DNA of 34,146 nt from Myxococcales bacterium. GTDB lineage: Bacteria > Myxococcota_A > Polyangia > Haliangiales > Haliangiaceae. The position numbers and the translations under genes were made by a program. The number at the start of each line of letters is the position of its first letter. Position 1 is the first letter of the stretch. The stretch is from assembly GCA_016794525.1 (NCBI GenBank), contig JAEUJY010000004.1, forward strand, positions 1 through 34,146, read 5' to 3'. Below, piece after piece: positions 7,125 to 14,700 of the stretch. Below the pieces are notes generated by a model. It worked only from the letters and a program-made list of their open reading frames with translations, did no database searches and had not been told where the DNA came from.

Positions 7125-8344
7125 CAGCGCGCGTGGACCTTCAACGTGCGGCCGACGGCGTCGAGGATCTGCCGGCAGCGGTCGTAGTCCTCGTGCTTCA
7201 TCCGCACCCAGGCGTTGGCCATGTAGCCGGCCTCGACGCCCTGGGTCGGCGTGCCGGGCGGCGGCAGGTGCCAGTCGATCAGGTTGGCGCCGAACGCCTC
7301 GCGGATCGCGTCGACGCCGTCGTAGTGGCTGATCCGGCCGTCGCGATCGGGGCGCAGCGCGATGATGCCGGCGGACATCCGCCGCGACGGGCGCTGGCTG
7401 GGCCGGCCGGCGGCGATCAGCATCGCCCACTCGCGGTACAGGTCCATGTCGTTGGCGACGTTGTAGAGGTCCCACGCGCGCACGCCCGGCGGGCGGCAGC
7501 CGATCTCCGAGAACTTCAGGCCCTTGGGCCCGAAGAACCACTCCATGTGGGTGGCCGAGGTCTCGATGCCGAGCAGCTCGATGACCTTGGCGGCCATCGC
7601 CTTGACCTCGCGGTAGCCGTCGGCGTCGATGCGGTTGGTGGTGATGAACTGCGGCGAGATCCACCGCGTGCGCATCGCCTCGAGGACGTTGGGGTAGTAG
7701 TGGGTCGCGAACTCGTGGACGACGTGGCCGCGCAGGGTCAGCGTGTCGAAGAAGCCCTCGTGGCCCTCGATGAACTCCTCGACGGCGATCGACCTGCCGT
7801 GCTGCAGGTGCAGCGCGGCGGCCGCGGCCTCGAGCTCGCGGTCGCTGTCGACCCGCGCCGCGCCCGAGGCGCCGGCGCCGTCGCGCGGCTTGACCAGGAT
7901 CGGGTAGCCGACCCGCTCGGCGAACTCGCGCAGCTCGGCCAGGCTGCCGGCGGCGGACGACTGCGCGCACGGCACGCCGCCGGCGCGCAGCACCTCCTTC
8001 ATCGCCGGCTTGTCGCGGCACAGGAACGCGGTGCGCGCGCTGGTGCCGGGGATGCCGGCCGCCTCGCGCACGTGCGCGGTGGGCATGATGTGGGCCTCGA
8101 CCGAGGCCTCGAGCCGGTCGACGTGGGCGTGGCGCTGGATGAACCGCACCTTGGCCAGCACCTGCTGCTCGTCGCAGACGTTGGTGACCTCCTCGTAGTG
8201 GGTCAGCCAGCGCTTGAGGTCGTCGTCGAGCGACGCCTTGCTGCCCTCGCCGATCGCGCTGATCGTCGCGCCGACCTCGGCCAGCGCGCGGATGAACTGC
8301 TTCTGGTTGGCGGGGAACCGCGGCTCGATGAAGACGACGTGCAT
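7124..8344 (-). CDS. ATP-grasp superfamily ligase (first of operon)
   Basis: The 406-aa product is a carbamoyl-phosphate-synthase/biotin-carboxylase-like ATP-grasp protein. The ATP-binding lysine and flexible loop, YPILVKPRDGAGASG, are at 147-161. The adenine-side acidic pair is AVEEFIEG (187-194), and the metal-binding strands are HMEWFFG (Glu268) and KFSEIGCRPPG (Glu280). The EIG-x-RPPG form resembles ATP-grasp amino-acid ligases that use EIGARPGG. Members typically ligate amino acids or peptides through acyl phosphates. The ATG at 8344 follows AGAGAG at normal spacing and lies 19 bases after the glgA stop; the 3' end overlaps the S51-like gene by one base. The N-terminal MHVVFIEPRFPANQKQF is a Rossmann-like preATP-grasp domain. 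Substrate unknown. Confidence 0.85.
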   Translation of the reverse strand: MHVVFIEPRFPANQKQFIRALAEVGATISAIGEGSKASLDDDLKRWLTHYEEVTNVCDEQQVLAKVRFIQRHAHVDRLEASVEAHIMPTAHVREAAGIPGTSARTAFLCRDKPAMKEVLRAGGVPCAQSSAAGSLAELREFAERVGYPILVKPRDGAGASGAARVDSDRELEAAAAALHLQHGRSIAVEEFIEGHEGFFDTLTLRGHVVHEFATHYYPNVLEAMRTRWISPQFITTNRIDADGYREVKAMAAKVIELLGIETSATHMEWFFGPKGLKFSEIGCRPPGVRAWDLYNVANDMDLYREWAMLIAAGRPSQRPSRRMSAGIIALRPDRDGRISHYDGVDAIREAFGANLIDWHLPPPGTPTQGVEAGYMANAWVRMKHEDYDRCRQILDAVGRTLKVHAR

Positions 8345-8363
8345 GGCGATCTCTCTTTGCCGC

Positions 8364-9803
8364 TCAGCGGTCGGTGCCGATCAGCTTTTCGTAGACGTAC
8401 TCGTAGCGGCGGGCCTGGCGGTCCCACGAGAAGTCGGCGGCCATGCCGTTGTCGATCAGCCGCGACCACGCCGGCGGGTCGCGGTACGTCGCGAGCGCGG
8501 CCTGCAGCGCCCACCGCACGCCGGCGGCGTCGTGGTGCTCGAAGACGAAGCCGGTGCCGGTGCGGGTGCGCGGGTGCCACGGCCGCACGGTGTCGGCGAG
8601 GCCGCCGGTCTTGTGGACGATCGGCACGGTGCCGTAGCGCAGGCTGTACAGCTGGTTGAGGCCGCACGGCTCGTAGCGCGACGGCATCAGGAACATGTCG
8701 GCGCCGGCCTCGATCTGGTGCGCCAGCTTGTTGCTGAAGCCCTGGTAGAAGCAGACCTGGCGCGGGAACGCGCGCTGCAGGCGGGTGAACATGTCCTCGA
8801 GGCCGGGCTCGCCGCTACCGAGGACGGTGAGCTGGAAGCCGTTGCGCTGGAGCAGGCCCGGCAGCACCTCGCCGAGCAGGTCGAAGCCCTTCTGGCTCGC
8901 CATCCGCGACACGATGCCGACCACCGGCGCGCTGGGCACGTAGGGGAGCCCGAGGCTCTCGACCAGCGCCTGCTTGCAGATCGCCTTGTTGCTGCGATCG
9001 GCGGCGGAGTAGCGCGCGGGCAGGTAGCGATCGTTCTCGGGCGACCACTCGTCGTAGTCGACGCCGTTCAGGATGCCGACGACGGTGGTCTTGCGCGCGC
9101 GCAGGAAACCGTCGAGGCCGGCGCCGTGAGCCGGGGTCTGGATCTCCTGCGCGTAGGTCGGGCTGACCGTCGACACGCCGTCGGCGTAGAGGATGCCCTG
9201 CAGGAGGAAGTTGACCCGGCCGGCCTTCAGCAGCTCCTGGTGGAACAGGTGCGCGACGTGGGTGAGGTTGGTGTCGGGCCCGATCGAGTCGGGGAACCCG
9301 CCCTGGTAGTTGAGGTTGTGGATCGTCAAGAGCGACCGCGCGCCGGCGAGGTGGCGATCGCGCGCGTAGATCGTCTTGAGGAGCAGCGGGATCAGCGCGG
9401 CCTGCCAGTCGTGGCAGTGGACGACGTCGGGCGCGAAGTCGAGCCGGCCGCACAGCTCGAGCGCGGCGTACGACAGGAGCAAGAACCGGCGGTGCTCGTC
9501 GGCGTCGCTGGTGTACAGCCGGCCGCGGGCGTAGAGCGGCGGGCAGTGCAAGAAGTAGATCGTCGGCGCGGTGCCCAGCGCCAGCACCCGCACCGGGTAG
9601 CGGTGCGACCCCAGCGGGATGGTCAGCTCGGCGACCTGGGTCAGCGTCACGCCGTCGAGCTTCGCCGTGTCGTACAGCGGCACGACGATGCGGACGTCAT
9701 GCCCAGCCCGGGCCAGCGTCTTGGGTAGCGCGGCCACGACGTCGGCCAGGCCACCGGTCTTGGCGTAGGGCGCCAGCTCAGAAGCAACGAACAGCAGCTT
9801 CAC
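8364..9803 (-). CDS. glgA: Glycogen synthase (ADP-glucose type, GT5)
   Basis: The 479-aa product has the hallmark GT5 N-terminus with KTGGLADV at 15-22, which binds ADP-glucose, the DVVHCHDW strand, NGVDYDEW, the RMASQKGFDLL segment starting the second Rossmann domain, and SRYEPCGLNQLYSLRYG with the conserved Glu-x7-Glu-like region. It extends alpha-1,4-glucan chains in the cytoplasm. Length equals that of typical bacterial GlgA, so the gene looks complete. It starts with GTG at 9803. It is the first gene of the minus-strand operon and is followed after 19 bases by an ATP-grasp ligase; no glgB, glgC or glgP is seen. Whether the downstream ligase/esterase genes act on glycogen metabolism or only share its transcript is open. 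Confidence 0.93.
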   Translation of the reverse strand: MKLLFVASELAPYAKTGGLADVVAALPKTLARAGHDVRIVVPLYDTAKLDGVTLTQVAELTIPLGSHRYPVRVLALGTAPTIYFLHCPPLYARGRLYTSDADEHRRFLLLSYAALELCGRLDFAPDVVHCHDWQAALIPLLLKTIYARDRHLAGARSLLTIHNLNYQGGFPDSIGPDTNLTHVAHLFHQELLKAGRVNFLLQGILYADGVSTVSPTYAQEIQTPAHGAGLDGFLRARKTTVVGILNGVDYDEWSPENDRYLPARYSAADRSNKAICKQALVESLGLPYVPSAPVVGIVSRMASQKGFDLLGEVLPGLLQRNGFQLTVLGSGEPGLEDMFTRLQRAFPRQVCFYQGFSNKLAHQIEAGADMFLMPSRYEPCGLNQLYSLRYGTVPIVHKTGGLADTVRPWHPRTRTGTGFVFEHHDAAGVRWALQAALATYRDPPAWSRLIDNGMAADFSWDRQARRYEYVYEKLIGTDR

Positions 9804-9858
9804 GAGCCAGCGACGATACCAGAGCGCGCGGATCGGCGCGCCGGGGTGAGGCGGAGAG

Positions 9859-10761
9859 TTACCACCAGACGGTGAGCGCCGACGCCAGCGGGGCGGCGAG
9901 GCGCGCGACCTGGGCCGCGCCGATGCGCATCTCGGCGAACGGCGACCACGGATCGGCCAGCAGATCGCGTCGCACCTCGAGACACAGGGTCCGCCCGGGC
10001 AGCGCCAGCACGTGGGCGTAGGCCTGGGTGCTGGGATGGAGCGGGTAGGTCGCGCCGCCGGCGACGTCGAGGCCGAGCGCGGTGGCGGCTGTGGTGAGGG
10101 CCGCGACGACCGCCGGCGGCGCGTGGTCGACGCCGTCGAGCGTCTTGCCGATCACGTCCAGCGCCGGCCGCAGCGGCCAGGTGTCGGCGCGATCGGGCGC
10201 GTACGCCCGCCGCAGGTTGGCCACGATCTCGTGATCGACCTGCACGTCGACGGTGCGCGGCGCGTAGGTGTGCAGCATCAGCATCGCGCCATCGGCGGCC
10301 AGCGCGGCGCGCGCCGCCATGACGGTGGCGACGTAGGCGTCGAACACGCCCCGCAACAGCACGCGGTCGGCGTCGGTCGCGATCCACGGCATCAGCCCGG
10401 GGCCGACCTTGCCGGTGCGGAAGTCCTCGGCCGACGCGTCGATCTGCCGGTTGCAGTCGATGAACGTCCGCGGCACGCGGCACCGCAGGATCAACACGCT
10501 GCGCACCGGCTGCGCCGCCACCAGCGCGTGCGCCGCCGCGACCGCGAGCTCGGGCGCCCCCGCGTCGGTGTTGACGTGGAAGAAGTCGCTGAGGTCCGCC
10601 GGCAGCGGGCTCGTCAGCTGCGCCGCGTAGTGATCGTAGTCGGCCGTGCGCGTCGCGCCGTGCGGGATCTCGATCAGCAGATCGGGCGTCGGGCCGGCCG
10701 CCGCACCGCGGATCAGCTCGACATCGACGACGTGGGGGATGGACGACGGCAGCGAAGTCAC
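9859..10761 (-). CDS. N-formylglutamate amidohydrolase (FGase/HutG-like) family protein
   Basis: The 300-aa product shows the FGase family pattern: LLIEIPHGATRT near the N-terminus (the His and acidic residues bind the metal), FHVNTDAGAPELA, RTFIDCNRQIDA and LCLEVRRDLL near the end. Family members hydrolyse N-formyl-L-glutamate in histidine degradation or related N-acyl amino acids. No other hut gene is here, so the substrate is open. The frame stays open to a GTG at 10872. The extra 37 codons encode a Gly-Ser repeat and use A/T-ending codons unlike the rest, so the GTG at 10761 is preferred; an ATG at 10842 is another choice. It is 55 bases upstream of glgA on the same strand, so co-transcription with that operon is possible. 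Confidence 0.7.
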   Translation of the reverse strand: MTSLPSSIPHVVDVELIRGAAAGPTPDLLIEIPHGATRTADYDHYAAQLTSPLPADLSDFFHVNTDAGAPELAVAAAHALVAAQPVRSVLILRCRVPRTFIDCNRQIDASAEDFRTGKVGPGLMPWIATDADRVLLRGVFDAYVATVMAARAALAADGAMLMLHTYAPRTVDVQVDHEIVANLRRAYAPDRADTWPLRPALDVIGKTLDGVDHAPPAVVAALTTAATALGLDVAGGATYPLHPSTQAYAHVLALPGRTLCLEVRRDLLADPWSPFAEMRIGAAQVARLAAPLASALTVWW

Positions 10762-10813
10762 CCGCGCACGTTGCCACGGATCGGTGCTCCCCGGTTCACG
10801 CGATCCAGATCGT

Positions 10814-10837
10814 GATCCCGATCCCGATCCCGATCCC
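10814..10837. repeat. Hexamer tandem repeat (GATCCC)4
   Basis: Four perfect copies of GATCCC lie just upstream of the chosen FGase start. If translated in the minus frame they would give Ser-Gly repeats. Codon use in that stretch is unlike coding sequence here, so it is taken as noncoding. Confidence 0.75.
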
Positions 10838-10872
10838 GACATCGACCGCTGCTGGCCGACATGGTCGGTCAC

Positions 10873-10977
10873 CTAGGCGTGGAAGTACCTCTCCTCGAAG
10901 TCGACGTCATGGGTCTCGGCGCCCGACAGGTTGCACCCAGCATCTGGTTGATCGAAGGTGAGGCGAGCCCCGCGCAT
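10873..10977 (-). pseudogene. Possible gene-end remnant (34 codons)
   Basis: A short minus-strand frame from ATG 10977 to TAG 10875-10873 encodes a peptide ending GCNLSGAETHDVDFEERYFHA. The NLSGA piece resembles a pentapeptide-repeat unit. The last 20 or so codons have the GC-ending bias of real genes, whereas the bases upstream lose it. This looks like the surviving 3' end of a decayed gene rather than a complete small protein. The TAG is followed directly by GTG of the longer FGase frame. No ribosome binding site is obvious. The stretch 10978-11102 holds nothing else that can be recognised. Confidence 0.3.
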
Positions 10978-11102
10978 CGGCGGCCGCGTCGTTCGATAGG
11001 GAGCTACAGAGCCACGGGCCTGCGGCCGGAGACAGTCCCAGGGCATGCGAAAGACCCATCAATGTCGACAGATCCTTGTCGCGAAGCCCGCACGGCGAAG
11101 CC

Positions 11103-11447
11103 ATGATCCGTACCCTGGACGACGCCGAGCGACTCTTCGAGCACGTCTTGCAGCACCTGCATCCGTCGCTCGCGCCTGCGCAACACGCTGACATCCTGGA
11201 GATGCTCTACTGGGCGTGTGACGATCCCGGTGACCTCCTCTTGTCGGTGCGCGAGAATTGGCTCCGGGCCGATGATCGGTATCGCGTTGAGGTGGCGCTT
11301 GCGTTCGATGAGACCTTTCCATGTCGAGAGCTCTCGGAGATGGAGGCTGCATTTCGGCAAATAGTCGCGCGATGGCCGGACCTCGCGGGGCGCTGCGAGG
11401 CGCTGGTCGTATCGCGAGTCGAACACGAGCGCAGAAGCAAGCTCTGA
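11103..11447 (+). CDS. Hypothetical small soluble protein
   Basis: The 114-aa product begins MIRTLDDAERLFEHVLQHL and is acidic and mainly helical in composition, with several Trp and Leu residues and no membrane segment or signal peptide. No family was recognised. Codon use is less GC-biased than in neighbours (frequent T- and A-ending codons), which suggests recent acquisition. The ATG at 11103 is chosen because the sequence upstream of it in the same frame is short and poorly biased. It is followed 46 bases later by a small membrane protein gene with a strong ribosome binding site; the two may form a unit. Its size and orphan nature would fit an immunity or anti-toxin type role, but nothing in the sequence shows this. 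Confidence 0.5.
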   Translation: MIRTLDDAERLFEHVLQHLHPSLAPAQHADILEMLYWACDDPGDLLLSVRENWLRADDRYRVEVALAFDETFPCRELSEMEAAFRQIVARWPDLAGRCEALVVSRVEHERRSKL

Positions 11448-11481
11448 TGTTTGCGTGGTGCCGGGATCGCAGGTGTGTGGC

Positions 11482-11487
11482 AAGGAG
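11482..11487 (+). promoter_or_regulatory. Strong Shine-Dalgarno (AAGGAG)
   Basis: A perfect AAGGAG lies six bases before the ATG at 11494. It fixes the start of the 55-aa membrane protein and rejects the longer frame. It is one of the clearest ribosome binding sites in the window. Confidence 0.75.
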
Positions 11488-11493
11488 CGACTA

Positions 11494-11661
11494 ATGATGA
11501 CTGGCATATTCCTCGGAGCTGGTGCCGCACTGCTCGTGGCTGCGCTGCTCATCGACTTCTTGGCCTCTGGTGAGTTCCGCCATCGACTACTGCTCGTCTT
11601 CCTATTGCTCGTCACCGGCCTTGGGCTCGTCGTGTTTGCCCTGGCAGGGAAGTTCTTCTGA
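11494..11661 (+). CDS. Small two-helix membrane protein
   Basis: The 55-aa product has two hydrophobic stretches, about residues 3-20 (IFLGAGAALLVAALLIDF) and 29-50 (LLLVFLLLVTGLGLVVFALA), separated by a short charged loop SGEFRHR. It is a probable inner-membrane hairpin. No family was recognised. The start is set by AAGGAG at optimal distance. Together with the preceding orphan gene it sits in a patch of lower GC between FGase and hrpA. Function unknown; small two-helix proteins of this kind can be holin-like, toxin-like or assembly factors, and none is favoured. Confidence 0.6.
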   Translation: MMTGIFLGAGAALLVAALLIDFLASGEFRHRLLLVFLLLVTGLGLVVFALAGKFF

Positions 11662-11672
11662 AGGTGGCGAAG

Positions 11673-11695
11673 CCCCGCGGTCAAGCCACGCGGGG
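11673..11695. terminator. GC hairpin in convergent gap
   Basis: CCCCGCG (11673-11679) and CGCGGGG (11689-11695) form a perfect 7-bp stem with a 9-base loop, in the 102-base gap between the small membrane protein gene and the 3' end of hrpA. There is no T-run. It may end transcripts from one or both sides. Confidence 0.45.
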
Positions 11696-11763
11696 TGTAC
11701 GGCCGCCGGCGCGTGCGCGCGTGAGCGTTCAGGAGTGGCGGCTCGTCGCTACGCGGCTCTGAC

Positions 11764-14700
11764 TCACGCCAGCGACGCCCACAGCTCTGCGAGCCGCGGC
11801 GCAGACACCGGCACGGCGGTGCGCAGCTCGGGCGCGAACGCTTGCACGCGCAGCTCCTCGAGCAGCCAGCCGAACTCCTCGAGGTCGTCCAGCGCGCCGC
11901 CGCGGCGGCGGGCCTCGGCGTACGCGGCGCGGAACTTCTGCCACAGCGGGACGACCGGCGCGGCCTTGCTGGCGTCCTTCTGCGGATCGAGCGCGAGCCG
12001 CTCCAGCCGGATCTGCACGGCGCGCAGGTAGCGCAGCAGGTGATCGAGGCGATCGAGCGGCGCGAGGCGCACCAGCTCGGGCGTGATCAGGTGCGCGAGC
12101 TGGCTGTCGATGTCGTCGATGGCGGCCTTCCACAGCCCGGGCTTGCCGAGCAGCGGCTTCTGCAGCCGGCGCACCTTCTCGACCTCGACGTGGACCGCCA
12201 GCGCGACGCGCGAGAGATCGAGCAGCGCGACCGGCAGCGCGCGGCGGCCCTCGTCGAGCTGCGCCTCCCACGCGGCCCGCGTGCGGGGCAGCGGGTCGGC
12301 CGGCGTCAGGCCGAAGGCGTCGTCGAGCGCGCGCAGCACGACCTGGCGGCGCGGCGTGGCCGGCGCGCCGGCGACTACCAGCGGCCCCGACGCCAGCGCG
12401 CCCGCGACCTGGGCGTCGAGCTTGGTCAGCGTGGTCCGCAGATCGAGCAGCACCAAGCGGCGCAGCCCGGCGCGGGTGGCGGCCTCGGCGGCGGCGGCGG
12501 TCTCGAGCAGCCGCAGGTCGACCGCGGTCTCGGTGTCGACCAGCGCCGGGTAGGCGGTGAGGCGGCGGCCGGCGACGTCGAGCGTCACCGACGCCGGCAG
12601 CGCGTCGAAGTCCCAGCGGGTCAGGCCGGCGCGCTCGTGGCGCGACCGCGGCGCCTTGGCCCACAGCTCCTGGGCCCGCGGCGCCAGCGAGCGCTGCAGC
12701 TCGGCCAGGTCGCGGCCGCGGCCCAGCTCGCGGTCGTGCTCGTCGACGACGCGGAAGCCCAGCGCCAGGTACGGCGGCAGCGCCCGGCGGTCCCACGCGG
12801 TCCGCGGCACCCGCTCGCCGGTGCGCTGGAAGATCGCGCGCTCGAGCGTCGGCAGCAGCGGCCCGCTGAACGGCTTCAGCTCGGCGGCCAGCGCTGTCGC
12901 GAGCGCGTCGAGCGGGAACAGCGTCTTGCGCACCGCCTTGGGCAGGTTCTCGAGCAGCCCTTCGATCAGCGCGTGGTGCCAGCCGGGGATGGTCCAGGCC
13001 AGCTGCTCGGGATCGAGCTGCGGCAAGAGCGCCAGCGGCACCGTCGCGGTGACGCCGTCGTCGTCCTCGCTGGGCTCGAAGCGGTAGGTCAGCGGCAAGG
13101 TCGCGCCGCCGATCGTCAGCTGATCGGGGAACTGCTCGGGCGACAGCGCCGCGGCCTCGTCCAGCAGCACGTCCTCGAGCGCGAGGTGCAGCACGTCGGG
13201 GTCCTTGGCCTCGGCGTCCTTGCGCCACTGCTCGAAGGTCTTGCCGCTGAACACGCCGGGCCCGACGCGCTGCTCGAAGAACTGCTCCAGCGCGTACTCG
13301 TCGGCCAGCACGTCGCCCTTGCGCGCCTTGTCGCGGATCCGCTGTACCTCGTCGAGCACCGCCCGGTTGTGGGCCATGAACGCGCCCTTGGTCGTGTACT
13401 CGTGGCGCACCAGCGCGTGGACGATGAACAGCTCGCGGGCCGCGGTCGGATCGATCGGGCCGTACGGGACGCGCCGATCCTTGATGATCGGCAGGCCGTA
13501 CAGCGTCACGTGCTCGCGCGCCATCACCTGCGCTTGCTTCAGCTCCCAGTGCGGGTGGCCGTAGGTCTTGCGGCACAGCGGGCCGGCGGCGCGCTCGAGC
13601 CAGGTCGGATCGATCTTGGCGACGGTGCGTGCGAACAGCTGCGAGGTCTCGACCAGCTCGGCCGCCATCACCCACGGCGTCGGCTTGCGGGCCAGCCCCG
13701 ACGACGGGTGGATCAGGAAGCGGGTCTGGCGCGCGCCGATGTAGCAGCGCGTCTCCTGGTTCCACATGCCGATCTTGCTGAGCAGGCCGGGCAGGAGCGC
13801 GCGGTGGATCTGCTCGGCCGACGCCGGCGGCGTGTCGATCGCGAAGCCCAGCTCGCGCACGGTGCGCTTGAGCTGCTCGTGGATGTCCTCCCACTCGCGC
13901 ATGCGCGGGAACGACAGGAAGTTGTCGCGGCACAGCCGGTGCAGCTGGTTCTTGCTCGACCGGCTGCGGGCCTCCTGCCAGAACGCCCACAGCTTGAGGT
14001 AGCCCGCGAAGTCGCTGCCCTCGTCCTTCCACTTGGCGTGGGCCGCGTCGGCTTTTTGCTGCGCCGCCATCGGCCGCTCGCGCGGATCCTGCAGGCCCAG
14101 CGCCGCGGCGATCACCAGCACCTCGGGCAGCGCGCGCTCGTCGACGCCGCCCAGGATCATCCGGCCCAGCCGCGGATCGATCGGCAGCTTGCCGAGCTGG
14201 CGGCCGATCGGCGTCAGCGCGCCGTGGTCGTCGATCGCGCCCAGCTCCTCGAGCACGTGGTAGCCCTCGTCGATCGCGCGCTTGCTGGGCGGATCGAGGA
14301 ACGGGAAGCTCTCGACCGCGCCGAGGTCGAGCGCCTTCATGCGCAGGATGACGCCGGCCAGCCCGACCCGCTTGATCTCGGGATCGGTGTACGCCGGCCG
14401 CGCCAGGAAGTCGGCCTCCTCGTACAGCCGGAAGCACACGCCGTTGGCGGTGCGGCCGCAGCGGCCCTTGCGCTGGTTGGCGCTGGCCTGGGACACCTCC
14501 TCGACGAGCAGCTGGGTGACGCCGGTGCGCACGCCGTAGCGGTTGACGCGGGCGACGCCGGCGTCCACGACGTAGACGATGCCGGGGATGGTCAGCGAGG
14601 TCTCGGCGACGTTGGTCGCCAGCACGACGCGGCGCGGGCCGCCGGTCTGGAACACCCGCTGCTGCTCGGCGCCCGCCAGCCGCGCGTACAGCGGCAGGAT

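Noticed and set aside
6138-8021. A fused 627-residue reading of the S51-like gene continuing into the ATP-grasp region
   Set aside because: The N-terminal half is an out-of-frame Arg/Pro-rich shadow of the ATP-grasp gene. The real start is the ATG at 7124 in the TGATG junction.
918-9803. Cyanophycin synthesis locus
   Set aside because: Cyanophycin synthetase is one protein with an ATP-grasp and a Mur-ligase domain. No Mur-ligase domain is present and the S51-like protein lacks the nucleophile Ser.
10762-10872. N-terminal extension of the FGase protein through a Gly-Ser repeat
   Set aside because: The codons there are mostly A- or T-ending, unlike the rest of the gene, and homology begins after the GTG at 10761.
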